From Ralstonia sp. SET104 (GTDB lineage Bacteria; Pseudomonadota; Gammaproteobacteria; Burkholderiales; Burkholderiaceae): a stretch of 64,000 nucleotides of DNA. Positions 45,469 to 55,431 of the stretch are shown one piece after another (position 1 is the first letter of the stretch; each line of letters opens with the position of its first letter). The stretch is taken from contig NZ_BHVX01000010.1 of the NCBI RefSeq assembly GCF_003851545.1, forward strand, positions 101,008 to 165,007. The letters run 5' to 3'. Below the pieces are notes generated by a model. That model saw nothing but the letters and a program-made list of their open reading frames with translations. It had not been told where the DNA came from and did not search any database. A program made the translations under genes and the position numbers.

Positions 45469-45690
45469 TCAGCCTCGGTGTTGCCCCACAACCTGGTAAC
45501 CGCCTTGCTCGATCAGCGCCGCCAGACGCGCTTCGCAGATGGTCTGCGGATCGTAGAGGACACGCGCCTCACCCTCGTCAAACGATACGGAGGCTTTGCG
45601 CACGCCAGCGCTGCGCTCCAACAAGACCTGGATCATGGCCGCGCAGCCAGTGCAGTGCATACCCTCGACCTTGAATGTGATGGTCTTCAT
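45469..45690 (-). CDS. HMA-domain metallochaperone (CopZ/MerP-like, cytoplasmic)
   Basis: A 73-residue single HMA domain, [18 protein letters not shown], without a signal peptide. It should carry a thiophilic metal in the cytoplasm, probably to the YPC ATPase encoded 25 bases downstream. The gene is the first of the unit controlled by the MerR-type operator at 45718-45748. Confidence 0.9.
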   Translation of the reverse strand: MKTITFKVEGMHCTGCAAMIQVLLERSAGVRKASVSFDEGEARVLYDPQTICEARLAALIEQGGYQVVGQHRG

Positions 45691-45717
45691 GGCTAGCTCT
45701 GGCGTTTCCTGGATTCA

Positions 45718-45748
45718 CTTTAGACCTTGGCGTGTACTCCAAGGTCAA
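45718..45748 (-). promoter_or_regulatory. MerR-type promoter/operator of the ATPase unit
   Basis: On the minus strand TTGACC, a 19-base spacer holding the dyad TTGGAG-TACA-CGCCAA, then CTAAAG as -10. The over-long 19-base spacer is diagnostic for MerR-family activated promoters. It shares its half-site CCAAGGT with the site at 46590. Confidence 0.82.
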
Positions 45749-45756
45749 GTCCCGGG

Positions 45757-45949
45757 GTGGGCAAAATGTGCCTTGCGGGCCGGAACCAATGCGCACGGAG
45801 CCCGCTACGAAATCGTCATGCCGTTCGCCCTGGGGCCGAAGATGGACGGTGCCATCGAGGAACTGATCGCCGAGATGCCGGGCAACGCGGATGTGCGCGA
45901 TTGCTGGGGCGAGGCCGCGCTTCGCGTTCCGGTGACCGACGCCTACTGA
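45757..45949 (+). pseudogene. Possible truncated coding remnant
   Basis: A frame ending at 45949 reads like genuine protein (YEIVMPFALGPKMDGAIEELIAEMP, in part) with good codon bias but no start with a ribosome site, and its upstream part runs into the MerR-type operator. I suspect a gene 3' fragment. Family not recognised. Confidence 0.3.
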
Positions 45950-46056
45950 AGCTGATCCGGCGAACTTGACGCCCGCTGGGTTCCCATCAGGGCGGACAAA
46001 GTCTCCGGCCATCACCGGACATTGGGACTTCGCCCTAAACATAGGGCGCCAGATAC

Positions 46057-46093
46057 GATCAGGGCCCGCCAACCCAAGCAGCGGGCCCTGATC
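46057..46093. terminator. Strong 13-bp hairpin between convergent regions
   Basis: GATCAGGGCCCGC pairs perfectly with GCGGGCCCTGATC around an 11-base loop. It lies 22 bases after the YTDG peptide stop (minus strand). No T-run follows, so it may act as a rho-type or mRNA-stabilising hairpin. Confidence 0.55.
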
Positions 46094-46114
46094 GCGCAGG
46101 CGCTCTGTAACGTC

Positions 46115-46336
46115 TTAACTGGGCGAGCCTTCGGTGGAGGGGTAACGCGTGTCGCCACGCCATGCACCTTCCGTGTAGACGTCAAATTTCCCTGCCTTGC
46201 CACCATCGGTATAGGGAGAACGCGCGTCCGTAATGCGTGCGCCGTCCGTGTAAACGTCGCGCGTCATGCCGGCATACGCCGCCCCCGTGCCAAGAGCGGC
46301 ACCCGCCATCACCAGAAGCAAGATTCGCTTTGCCAT
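46115..46336 (-). CDS. Secreted YTDG-repeat peptide, copy 1
   Basis: A 73-residue protein with a signal peptide (AKRILLLVMAGAALGTGAAYA) and a mature part made of imperfect ~12-residue repeats: DVYTDGARITDARS, PYTDGGKAGKF, DVYTEGAWRGDTR, YPSTEGSPS. No Cys or His; the acidic Asp/Tyr/Gly units could bind hard metals or form a regular turn structure. GGAGGTGC precedes the ATG. A perfect GTAACC-N16-CGAA promoter lies upstream. A close relative is at 54457. It may belong with the short periplasmic metal-stress peptides (MmrQ/PsrQ kind) of Cupriavidus, uncertain. Confidence 0.72.
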   Translation of the reverse strand: MAKRILLLVMAGAALGTGAAYAGMTRDVYTDGARITDARSPYTDGGKAGKFDVYTEGAWRGDTRYPSTEGSPS

Positions 46337-46410
46337 TTCCGCACCTCCAGTCATCAAGACGGACCAATTCCCGGAGGAAGCGGCCCACGCATGACCTCCC
46401 TACGAATAAG

Positions 46411-46436
46411 TTCGCGGGCGATTCTGAAAAGGTTAC
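46411..46436 (-). promoter_or_regulatory. SigF/RpoQ-type promoter, copy 1
   Basis: On the minus strand GTAACC (46436-46431), 16 bases, CGAA (46414-46411), 75 bases before the YTDG peptide start. It matches the SigF consensus known from Caulobacter exactly. Confidence 0.8.
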
Positions 46437-46589
46437 GGACATGCGAGTGTTACCCGCGCATGCATTGAAAGTACGAATGTCTCGTCGCGTGCTCCTTCGC
46501 ATGCAGACACACGAACATGTTGAAACCGGAAACGATTTCGAGACTGACGGGAGCAGACATGGTCGCATTCTTCCGTCCTCATATTCGAC

Positions 46590-46620
46590 TTGACTCTGGA
46601 GTGTGCTCCAAGGTTTATCC
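46590..46620 (+). promoter_or_regulatory. MerR-type promoter/operator of the metal module
   Basis: TTGACT, a 19-base spacer with the dyad CTGGAG-TGTG-CTCCAAG, then TTATCC. It drives the thioredoxin-fold, merR-like and following genes. The form is of the ZntR/CadR/PbrR kind. Confidence 0.82.
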
Positions 46621-46685
46621 TGAAATGGCGATGGAAGAGCGGCCGCATGGCTGCGTCCATCGCGGAGAAGGAAAGGAGCCCGGAT

Positions 46686-46949
46686 ATGACTATCAAACGC
46701 AAAGTTGAAGTATTCAGCGCCGGCTGCCCGGCCTGCGCCGATGTAGAAGCCCTTGTGAAACGCCTGGCCTGCCCGTTGTGCGAAATCGATGTGCTCGACA
46801 TGCGCGATATCGCCGTGGCGGAACGCGCCAAGGCGTCGGGCGTGCGCTCGGTGCCGGCCGTGGTGATCAACGGTCAGCTCGCCGGCTGCTGCGCAGGACG
46901 CGGCGTCGATGAAGCCAGCCTGCGCGCCGCCGGCCTCGGCCAACCGTGA
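46686..46949 (+). CDS. Glutaredoxin-like thiol protein of the metal module
   Basis: An 87-residue cytoplasmic thioredoxin-fold protein with the motif SAGCPACADVE near residue 12 and three further cysteines (LACPLCEID; AGCCAGRG). A cis-Pro segment SVPAVVING is present. The richness in Cys pairs suggests metal or thiol handling. Its stop overlaps the start of the MerR-like gene (GTGATG). Confidence 0.82.
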   Translation: MTIKRKVEVFSAGCPACADVEALVKRLACPLCEIDVLDMRDIAVAERAKASGVRSVPAVVINGQLAGCCAGRGVDEASLRAAGLGQP

Positions 46950-47371
46950 TGCTGACCATCGGCAAGCTCGCCAAGGCGGGCGACATCAGCCCCGACGCGC
47001 TGCGCTATTACGAGCGCGAGGGGCTACTCGCCCCGGCGGCCAAGACAGACAGCGGCTATCGCCTCTATGGGGAGGACGCGGTGCGCCGGGTGCGCTTCAT
47101 CCACCACGCCCAGGCGTGCGGCTTCACGCTGGCGGAAATCAGGGACCTCTTGCACCTGCGGCAGGCTGATATGGCCTGCTGTAGCGATGTACGCAGCCGC
47201 GCCGTCGAAAAGAAGCTCCAACTTGCCGCCAAGATTCGCGCCATGCAGGCGATGTCGGCGGCGCTTGATCTGCTGATCGCCGAATGCGCCGATGGCACGC
47301 AAGCGGTCGATGACTGCCCGATCCTGGCTGCGCTGGAGCGGCTCGATGACGGTTCGGAGCGCGCGCCATGA
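46949..47371 (+). CDS. MerR-family heavy-metal regulator (ZntR/CadR/PbrR-like)
   Basis: A 140-residue MerR-family activator. The N-terminal winged helix (LTIGKLAKAGDISPDALRYY) is followed by the dimerisation helix and metal loop. Candidate metal ligands are Cys in ADMACCSDV and the C-terminal pair AECADGTQAVDDCPIL. The pattern is closest to the Cd/Pb/Zn branch, not Hg-type MerR. Two matching operators flank the ATPase unit and its own operon, so it probably controls both. Start overlaps the upstream gene. Confidence 0.88.
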   Translation: MLTIGKLAKAGDISPDALRYYEREGLLAPAAKTDSGYRLYGEDAVRRVRFIHHAQACGFTLAEIRDLLHLRQADMACCSDVRSRAVEKKLQLAAKIRAMQAMSAALDLLIAECADGTQAVDDCPILAALERLDDGSERAP

Positions 47372-47637
47372 AGATCGAGCTGTTTTATTCCCCCGGCTGT
47401 GCCAAGTGCGTGGCCGCGACAGCGGCGCTCAAGGCCGCGGCCCTGGCCGCCGTATCCGGCGTGGAGTGGCAGGAAGTGAACGTACTCGACTCCCTCGACC
47501 GCGCGGTCGAGCTTGGGGTACTGACACTGCCCGCGCTCGCCGTGGATGGCGAGTTGGTGTTCACCGCACTGCCGTCGCCCACGCAGCTCGCAGTCGCGCT
47601 GCGCCGCCGTCACGCGGAGCGCGGCCATGGAACTTGA
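47368..47637 (+). CDS. Thioredoxin-fold protein with PGCAKC motif
   Basis: An 89-residue thioredoxin-like protein, KIELFYSPGCAKCVAATA at the start, without signal peptide, with a cis-Pro segment (LTLPALAVDG). It overlaps both the MerR gene before it (ATGA) and the CcdA-like gene after it by 11 bases. It probably passes electrons to the CcdA-like protein. Confidence 0.83.
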   Translation: MKIELFYSPGCAKCVAATAALKAAALAAVSGVEWQEVNVLDSLDRAVELGVLTLPALAVDGELVFTALPSPTQLAVALRRRHAERGHGT

Positions 47638-48322
47638 GACGCTGCGACAGCTTGCCTCCCAAGGACTATGGGCTGCCAGCGGGATCAGCCTGCTGGCAGG
47701 GGTGTTGTTCAGTGTGAGCCCCTTGGCCATCGCCGCGCTGCCGGTGCCGCTGGCCTACGTGACCCGTGCCCGCGAGCCTCGGGAGGCTGCTCGTTACGGC
47801 CTTGCCTTCATTGCTGGTCTGATCGGCACGCACGCGCTCCTGGGCGCCGTGGCGGGGCTCGGCGGTCAAAGCGCGCAAGCACTGCTGGGGCGCTGGTGGG
47901 GGTTACTGCTCGGACCCTGGCTGATCGTTCTGGGACTCTTGTGGACCGGATGGATCAGGCTGCCGTTGCCGGCGATCGGGTTCAAGGCCCATCGGGTTGG
48001 CAGTGCCTGGGGCGCGTTTGTGCTCGGCATCCCATTCTCGGTCGCCATCTGCCCGTCCTGCACCCCGGCGCTCGTCGTGCTGATGGGCGCGGCGGCTGCC
48101 AGCGGCTCGCCGCTTACCGGGGCGGCCATGCTGACCAGTTTCGCCGTCGGCCGCGCGATCCCCCTGGCCTTGGCGTCGGCTGCGATGGAGTGGATCGAGC
48201 AACTGAAACCACTCGGGCGTTTCCGCCGCGCTTTCGAGCTGCTGGGGAGCCTGCTGCTGATCGTTACCGGCCTGTATCTACTCAATGGCTACTTCGCCGT
48301 TTTCCCTTGGCTGACTTGGTAG
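47627..48322 (+). CDS. CcdA-like membrane thiol protein
   Basis: A 231-residue membrane protein of six helices resembling CcdA/DsbD-type transporters. The usual first Cys-Pro motif is replaced by VSPLAIAALPVPL with no Cys, while the second half keeps ICPSCTPALVVLMG with two Cys. This may therefore be a metal-handling variant rather than a classical two-Cys electron carrier. ATG at 47627, overlapping the thioredoxin gene. Confidence 0.78.
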   Translation: MELETLRQLASQGLWAASGISLLAGVLFSVSPLAIAALPVPLAYVTRAREPREAARYGLAFIAGLIGTHALLGAVAGLGGQSAQALLGRWWGLLLGPWLIVLGLLWTGWIRLPLPAIGFKAHRVGSAWGAFVLGIPFSVAICPSCTPALVVLMGAAAASGSPLTGAAMLTSFAVGRAIPLALASAAMEWIEQLKPLGRFRRAFELLGSLLLIVTGLYLLNGYFAVFPWLTW

Positions 48323-48331
48323 CAGAACGCT

Positions 48332-48730
48332 ATGAAAACCGATTCCTCGCAGTTTGGGCAACGCAGTGCCAGTTGGCTGGCGCTGTTCGCCTCGACCGGC
48401 ACGCTGATCTGCTGCGCGCTGCCGATCCTGTTCGTCACCGTGGGTCTGGGCGCAACCGTGGCGGCGGCCACCAGCGCCGTACCGTTCCTGGTTACCTTGG
48501 CCCTGCACAAGATCTGGGCGTTCGCCGGTTCCGGGCTGATGCTGTTCGTCTCCGGCTGGTTGCTCTACCGGCCCGGTCGTGCCTGTCCGAGCGACCCGGA
48601 ACTGGGACGCCTGTGCGCGCGTGCCCAGCGCTGGAACCGGCGGATTCATGGATTCTCGGCAGCCGTCTGGGGCGTCGGCTTCTTCGCCGCCTATCTGGCG
48701 CTGCCGATCCGTATCTGGCTCGGCTACTGA
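48332..48730 (+). CDS. MerT-like membrane metal-transport protein
   Basis: A 132-residue membrane protein with about three helices and an adjacent Cys pair in helix 1 (LICCALPILFVTVGLG), the MerT hallmark. A second Cys pair lies in the loop (RACPSDPELGRLC), as in MerT's cytoplasmic loop. It is distinct from the true merT at 52.7 kb. With the MerP-like gene 26 bases downstream it forms a MerTP-like uptake pair in the YPC-ATPase module. Confidence 0.8.
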   Translation: MKTDSSQFGQRSASWLALFASTGTLICCALPILFVTVGLGATVAAATSAVPFLVTLALHKIWAFAGSGLMLFVSGWLLYRPGRACPSDPELGRLCARAQRWNRRIHGFSAAVWGVGFFAAYLALPIRIWLGY

Positions 48731-48756
48731 GCCGTTCATTCTCAAAGGAGATCATC

Positions 48757-49071
48757 ATGGAAAGGTTTCATCTGAGACACATAGCAGCGGCCTTGGCGCT
48801 CAGCCTGCCGCTTCTGGCGTTCGGCGCTGAGCGCCAAGTGGTGGACATCGCGGTCAAGGGCATGACCTGCCCGTTCTGCGCCTACGGGCTGGAGAAGAAC
48901 CTGGGCAAGGCGAGCAACGTCGATCACGCCGCTGCGAGCCTGAAGGAGCAGAACGTGCACATCGTGCTTAGAGCTGGCGCGCAGCCCGACATCGGTCGCT
49001 ACAAGCAGCTCATCCACGACGCCGGCTTTACGCCCGGCGAGGCGCATGTCGCTACCGAGGAAGTTAAATGA
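48757..49071 (+). CDS. MerP-like periplasmic HMA protein
   Basis: A 104-residue exported HMA-domain protein: signal ending LLAFG, then VKGMTCPFCAYGLEKNLG with the metal-binding CxxC. Strong AAAGGAG ribosome site. Its gene overlaps the following outer-membrane protein gene by 4 nt (ATGA). It would bind the module's metal ion in the periplasm. Confidence 0.85.
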   Translation: MERFHLRHIAAALALSLPLLAFGAERQVVDIAVKGMTCPFCAYGLEKNLGKASNVDHAAASLKEQNVHIVLRAGAQPDIGRYKQLIHDAGFTPGEAHVATEEVK

Positions 49072-49967
49072 AACGCTCTTCCATGCATAAAGCCTGGATA
49101 GCCGTGCTGGGTGTCTGGGGAGGCGTGGTTTGCGCTGCGCCGATTACCTTCAATACAGCCCTGCCCATTTCCCAGGACGAATGGATTCTGCGCGAGCAGT
49201 TCGTATTCATGAAAAGCGCCAACGACCCGACGCCGATGAACCGCCGCATGGAGGTGTCGGGTCTCATGACGATGCTCGGCTATGGCGTGACCCGCGACCT
49301 CGCGGTGTTTGCAGTATTGCCATATATGGACAGGCGCTTGTCGATGAACATGGGCGGGTCGGACGTGTCACGCAGCCAGGCGGGCTTCGGCGATGCGATG
49401 TTCCTGGGCCGATACACGGCCTATGAGGACAACGCACCTGGGAGCACCATCCGCGTCGCGCCGTTTCTCGGTGTCAAAGCACCGACCGGCAACGACCACG
49501 CATCGGATCGTTTCGGGCGCCTGCCGCCGATGCTGCAGCCGGGCTCCGGCTCGTGGGACTGGCAAGGCGGTGTGGTGGCGTCCTACCAATCCCTGGATTG
49601 GGGAGGGGATGTGCAGCTTGCGCATCAATCCAATGGCAAAGCCAACGGCTTCCGGGCCGGCGCGATCACCCGTCTTGATCTGTCGGTCCAGCGCCGGCTG
49701 TGGCCCGGCACGCTGAGCGAAGGCGTCCCCGGCTTCCTCTATGGCGGGTTGGAGGCCAACCTCATCCATACCGCCAAGGATCGGGTGAACGGGATGGGTG
49801 ATCCGAACTCGGGCGGCACCACGCTGTTTCTAACCCCGACCCTGCAGTATGTGACCCGCAAATGGGTGCTTGAAGCCGGCATCCAGATTCCTATTTCGCA
49901 GCACCTGAACGGCACCGCACTCAAGAACAATTACATCCTGACTACCGGCTTCCGTCTCAACTTCTAA
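49068..49967 (+). CDS. Outer-membrane beta-barrel transporter-like protein
   Basis: A 299-residue exported protein (signal ending GVVCA) with alternating beta-strand pattern, a central ITRLDLSVQRRLWPG segment and a C-terminal aromatic (FRLNF), typical of outer-membrane barrels of the MetA-pathway phenol-degradation/DUF-type transporter group. It is the last gene of the metal module and could be its outer-membrane pore. Confidence 0.75.
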   Translation: MKRSSMHKAWIAVLGVWGGVVCAAPITFNTALPISQDEWILREQFVFMKSANDPTPMNRRMEVSGLMTMLGYGVTRDLAVFAVLPYMDRRLSMNMGGSDVSRSQAGFGDAMFLGRYTAYEDNAPGSTIRVAPFLGVKAPTGNDHASDRFGRLPPMLQPGSGSWDWQGGVVASYQSLDWGGDVQLAHQSNGKANGFRAGAITRLDLSVQRRLWPGTLSEGVPGFLYGGLEANLIHTAKDRVNGMGDPNSGGTTLFLTPTLQYVTRKWVLEAGIQIPISQHLNGTALKNNYILTTGFRLNF

Positions 49968-49993
49968 CGTTCATGGTCGCCGCCGTTGGGGCT

Positions 49994-50209
49994 ATCCATG
50001 ATGAGAATCCATTTCGGCATACCGGCGTGCAGCGGACATCATCCTCGCCAGCCGCCGATCGCGCACCGCCAGCGCTTCGCGCCTTGCCGCGACCAGCGCG
50101 CGCAAGTGCGCCAGGCATTCGTTGGCGTCTCCGTCCCCGCCATCCAGCGCATGGCGTAGCCGCGCCAGCTCGGCTTGAGGTAGCTGCCCACGGCATCCTC
50201 CTTTCTTCC
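49994..50209 (-). pseudogene. Helical ORF remnant downstream of merA
   Basis: On the minus strand, a frame reading AELARLRHALDGG and CLAHLRALVAARREALAV looks like the C-terminal dimerisation helix of a MerR/MerD-type protein, ending at 49994. AAGGAGG is present, but the ATG after it is in a different frame, so the gene looks broken or is a fragment. Confidence 0.4.
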
Positions 50210-50211
50210 CG

Positions 50212-52354
<2,143 letters not shown>

Positions 52355-52369
52355 GGCGTCGCTCCCGGT

Positions 52370-52645
52370 TCAGCGCTTGAGGCTGGACGGATAGCCGGCG
52401 TCCTCGGTCGCACGGGCCAGCTTCTGGACGTTGGCTTTGGCGTCATCGAAGGTCACCACGGCTTCCCGCCTCTCGAAGCTCACGTCCACCTGGCTGACGC
52501 CCTCGACCTTGGAGAGCGCCTTCTTGACCGTGATCGGGCAGGCCGCGCAGGTCATGCCGGGCACGGAAAGCGTCACCGTCTGCGTGGCGGCCCATGCGGG
52601 AACGACGGCAGTGGCGAGGGCGATCGTGGCGAACAGCGTTTTCAT
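52370..52645 (-). CDS. merP: MerP periplasmic mercury-binding protein
   Basis: A 91-residue exported HMA protein; signal ending VVPAWA, mature VPGMTCAACPITVKKALS with the Hg-binding CxxC. It catches Hg(II) in the periplasm and passes it to MerT. The spacing to merT is 13 bases. Confidence 0.95.
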   Translation of the reverse strand: MKTLFATIALATAVVPAWAATQTVTLSVPGMTCAACPITVKKALSKVEGVSQVDVSFERREAVVTFDDAKANVQKLARATEDAGYPSSLKR

Positions 52646-52658
52646 AGTGGACTCCTGA

Positions 52659-53009
52659 TCAGTAGAAGAAAGGCAACACATAGGGGAAGCCAAGCGCGAC
52701 CAACACGAGCGCGGCCACGATCCAGAAAATCAGCTTGTAGGTGGCGCGCACCTGCGGAATCGCGCAGACCTCGCCCGGCTTGCACGCCGTTGCCGGCCGG
52801 AAGATTCGCCGCCTGGCGAAGAACAAGGCAACCAGCGCCGTTCCAATGAAGATCGGGCGATACGGTTCCAGCGCGGTCAGGTTGCCGATCCAGGCGCCGC
52901 TGACCCCCAAGGCGACCAAAACCAATGGTCCCAGGCAACAGGTGGAAGCAAGGAGGGCGGCCAGCCCGCCGGCAGCGAGGGCACCACGCCCGGTTTGCGG
53001 TTCCGGCAT
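52659..53009 (-). CDS. merT: MerT mercury transport protein
   Basis: A 116-residue three-helix membrane protein with the helix-1 Cys pair ASTCCLGPLVLVALG and the loop pair ACKPGEVC. It moves Hg(II) into the cytoplasm. ATG at 53009 after AGGAGAATC. First gene of the mer operon behind the MerR-controlled promoter. Confidence 0.95.
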   Translation of the reverse strand: MPEPQTGRGALAAGGLAALLASTCCLGPLVLVALGVSGAWIGNLTALEPYRPIFIGTALVALFFARRRIFRPATACKPGEVCAIPQVRATYKLIFWIVAALVLVALGFPYVLPFFY

Positions 53010-53044
53010 CAGATTCTCCTTTCGAGGTTTCGGCTCGTGCAGTA

Positions 53045-53075
53045 ACGTTAGTTCCGTAGTCAAGTACGGAGTCAA
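53045..53075 (-). promoter_or_regulatory. mer operator-promoter
   Basis: On the minus strand TTGACT (53075-53070), a 19-base spacer with the dyad CCGTAC-TTGA-CTACGG, then TAACGT. This is the classical MerR-distorted promoter, and it overlaps the start of merR on the other strand, so MerR controls both directions. Confidence 0.92.
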
Positions 53076-53080
53076 GCGGG

Positions 53081-53500
53081 ATGGAAAACAGGTTGAAGAA
53101 CCTGACCATCGGCGCCTTTGCTGAGGCGGCTGGGGTCAATGTGGAGACGATCCGCTTTTATCAGCGCAAGGGCTTGCTTTTGGCGCCCGAGCGGGCGTTC
53201 GGAAGCATCCGGCGCTACGGTGCGGCGGATGTGGCGCGGGTCAGTTTCATCAAGGCAGCGCAGCGGCTGGGGTTCAGCCTCGAAGAGATCGCCGGATTGT
53301 TGAAGCTGGAAGATGGCGCCCACTGTGAGGAGGCCCGCGTGCTGGCTGAGCACAAGCTGCGCGACGTGCGCGACAAACTGCGTGACCTGCGCCGCATCGA
53401 GGCGGCGCTCGCCGGCTTGGTGCGCGCCTGTGGCGCTACAGGGGGCACGGTCTCCTGCCCGTTGATCGACTCGCTGAAACGCCCCCGGAGGTCAGTATGA
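53081..53500 (+). CDS. merR: Mercury-responsive regulator MerR
   Basis: A 139-residue MerR. N-terminal winged helix ([20 protein letters not shown]), then the dimer helix. The three Hg-binding Cys are at the expected places: [16 protein letters not shown] and VSCPLI. Divergent from merTPCA with the shared operator between. Overlaps the next gene by 4 nt (ATGA). Confidence 0.96.
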   Translation: MENRLKNLTIGAFAEAAGVNVETIRFYQRKGLLLAPERAFGSIRRYGAADVARVSFIKAAQRLGFSLEEIAGLLKLEDGAHCEEARVLAEHKLRDVRDKLRDLRRIEAALAGLVRACGATGGTVSCPLIDSLKRPRRSV

Positions 53501-54297
53501 GAACGCCTCTCCAAACCTTCGGGAAGTGGCTGGCGCGCTACCTGACGGGTGTTTCGCCGGGTCCATATCCGAACCCACCCACTGATCCCGCTCTGCTTGC
53601 CGATGCGATTCAGCCATGCGATGTCTTGCTGGTGGAGGGGAACCGGCGCATCAGTACCGCGATCAAGTACCTTACGCAGTCGACGTGGTCGCACGCGGCG
53701 CTCTATGTTGGCCGTGATCTTGGCCACGATCGCAACGGCGAGCCACTGGTTTTTATTGAAGCCGACACCGTGGAGGGAGTACGAGGCGTGTCAATCGCGG
53801 AATTCAGCGGCTTGCACACGCGGATCTGCCGGCCTTTCGCGATCACGCCAGCCGACGCGATGCGGGTTGTCGACTACGCGATCGCACGTCTCGGTCAACG
53901 CTACGACCTGAAGAATGTCTTCGATCTGGCGCGTTACCTGATTCCCACGCCGCCGGTGCCGACGCGCTGGCGCCGAAAAATGCTGGCCTTGGGAAGCGGC
54001 GATCCAACTCAGGCGATCTGCTCGACGCTCATCGCGCAAGCCTTCCAAGCCGTGCGGTATCCGATACTGCCGATCATCACGCGCCGCATGGCGAACGATC
54101 CGATGTGCGAGGCGTGCGTCAAAGAGATACTCCACATCCGCCATCACAGCCTGTTCGTGCCGCGCGATTTCGACGTGTCGCCCTATTTTGAGGTCATCAA
54201 GCCGGGCGCCCCACAAAGGCTGGACTACAAAAACCTGGAGTGGGCCGATCTGCCAGCAGAAGAAAGTCACGACTTGAGCTCGTCTCCTGAAGCGTGA
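53497..54297 (+). CDS. YiiX/NlpC-P60-like permuted papain-fold cysteine hydrolase
   Basis: A 266-residue protein with the permuted papain-type pattern of the YiiX/YebB group: GDVLLV-like [20 protein letters not shown], then SHAALYVG carrying the catalytic His, acidic IEADTVEGV, and later [10 protein letters not shown] holding the likely catalytic Cys. Substrate could be an amide or lipid ester. It overlaps the end of merR, and may be read with it, which is unusual for a mer locus. Confidence 0.75.
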   Translation: MRTPLQTFGKWLARYLTGVSPGPYPNPPTDPALLADAIQPCDVLLVEGNRRISTAIKYLTQSTWSHAALYVGRDLGHDRNGEPLVFIEADTVEGVRGVSIAEFSGLHTRICRPFAITPADAMRVVDYAIARLGQRYDLKNVFDLARYLIPTPPVPTRWRRKMLALGSGDPTQAICSTLIAQAFQAVRYPILPIITRRMANDPMCEACVKEILHIRHHSLFVPRDFDVSPYFEVIKPGAPQRLDYKNLEWADLPAEESHDLSSSPEA

Positions 54298-54401
54298 TCC
54301 TGCCCCGCGCGGAAAAAAGCGACAACGCTAGAGGCGCCCCGCGCTGTAGGGTTTTCTCTCGTGGGTGCAAGGTATGCGACGGGCGGCTGGCCCGTTCGCG
54401 C

Positions 54402-54445
54402 AAAAAAAAAAAGACGGCGCACCGCCCCCTCGTCAGTCGCGCCGT
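54402..54445 (-). terminator. Intrinsic terminator of YTDG peptide copy 2
   Basis: On the minus strand ACGGCGC (54445-54439) pairs with GCGCCGT (54420-54414), followed by a C and eleven T. A classical strong terminator 12 bases after the peptide stop. Confidence 0.85.
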
Positions 54446-54456
54446 AGACGTCTTGA

Positions 54457-54672
54457 CTATGCCCCGTCAGTGAATGGGTCGCGTTTGTCGCCGATTTTGG
54501 CGCCGTCGGTATAGACGTCGTATTTCCCGGCTTTTCCACCATCGGTATAGGGGTCGCGCGGACCGGAAAGACTGGCGCCATCCGTATAGACATCCCACGT
54601 CGTGCGGCCATACGCGACGCCCGCGCCAAGGGCGATCACCGCGCCGACGAGAAGCAAGAGTTGTTTGATCAT
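54457..54672 (-). CDS. Secreted YTDG-repeat peptide, copy 2
   Basis: A 71-residue exported protein (signal IKQLLLLVGAVIALGAGVAYG) with clearer repeats than copy 1: WDVYTDGASLSGPRD, PYTDGGKAGKY, DVYTDGAKIGDKRD, PFTDGA. About 60 percent of the mature residues match copy 1, including the PYTDGGKAGK block. GGAGGTGC before the ATG is the same leader as in copy 1. A perfect SigF-type promoter and a strong terminator frame it as a single-gene unit. Confidence 0.76.
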   Translation of the reverse strand: MIKQLLLLVGAVIALGAGVAYGRTTWDVYTDGASLSGPRDPYTDGGKAGKYDVYTDGAKIGDKRDPFTDGA

Positions 54673-54752
54673 TTGGGCACCTCCAGCGATCAGGGACCAA
54701 CCTCTTCGCCGGGAGCGGCGAGCCCTCGATCGAAGTCGTTGTCATCCATAGA

Positions 54753-54778
54753 TTCGCCACCACGCCTGCAAAGGTTAC
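54753..54778 (-). promoter_or_regulatory. SigF/RpoQ-type promoter, copy 2
   Basis: On the minus strand GTAACC (54778-54773), 16 bases, CGAA (54756-54753), 81 bases before the start of YTDG peptide copy 2. Same distance class as copy 1. Confidence 0.8.
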
Positions 54779-54819
54779 GCGCGACCGAGGGCAAGTGCTT
54801 TGCATCCGTCTGAAGGCAC

Positions 54820-55407
54820 GATGCCCCCCGGCACGCGTCGCCGTTCAATCGAGGAGGAAACCTTTTGGGGCCCGCAAGCGAATCTTTGGACAGGGACAGA
54901 GGCTCGAATGTCCTTTCGTTTGCTGACAGTACGCAGTCTGGCAAGCAAGCGGTTGTGCCTGTGCATCCGAACGCGCCACACGTGCCTCAGGCAAGGCTGT
55001 GAGTCGGGTCGGCAAATCGGGCTACCACTTCGGGCCGGTGTTACGTTACTTACCAATGGAGGCTAGCCATGTATCGGGATTTCGTCATTGCCGCCGTCGT
55101 TGCCGTCGCTCCGTTGTTCGCCTTCGCAGCTGACATGACCGACGTCGTGAAAACCTACGAGCTCAAGAACGGCTCGACCGTGTATGTCTTCAAGAACGGA
55201 AACATGGGCGTCGAGAACAAATTCGGCCAGGCGGTCAGAGTAAAGGAGGGGCAGGTGATGGAAACCAAGGACGGCACCACGATCGTCATGAAAGGCAACG
55301 AGCTCGCCCGCGTGGAGGTGCTGCTCCTCAGGCGGAACCGTTACGGGTATTGAGAGATTAGGCCGCGCGGGGCGCAAGAGGGGGAGCACCGTGGACGACA
55401 TCAACGT
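54820..55407 (+). repeat. Segmental duplication unit A (leader, copK1, patatin 5' scrap)
   Basis: The leader from about 54820 and the copK gene match unit C (57842-58425) throughout. The unit ends in the first 17 bases of the patatin gene (GTGGACGACATCAACGT at 55391-55407), proving that this is a truncated copy of a copK-patatin pair. Confidence 0.8.
55069..55353 (+). CDS. copK: CopK-like periplasmic copper protein, copy 1
   Basis: A 94-residue protein: signal peptide (YRDFVIAAVVAVAPLFAFA), then the CopK fold sequence DVVKTYELKNGSTVYVFKNG, NMGVENKFG and ETKDGTTIVMKGNE. CopK in Cupriavidus metallidurans binds Cu(I) through four Met and then Cu(II). Here the Met equivalent to M44 and M54 are present, but those equivalent to M28 and M38 are Val, so copper binding may differ. 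Good GGAGG site. One of three copies within 3.3 kb. Confidence 0.87.
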   Translation: MYRDFVIAAVVAVAPLFAFAADMTDVVKTYELKNGSTVYVFKNGNMGVENKFGQAVRVKEGQVMETKDGTTIVMKGNELARVEVLLLRRNRYGY

Positions 55408-55431
55408 GCCGGCGCCTCCTAACAGGTGGCT

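Noticed and set aside
45733..45990. Full gene between the MerR operator and the YTDG peptide
   Set aside because: A protein-like frame exists but has no start or ribosome site; kept only as a low-confidence remnant.
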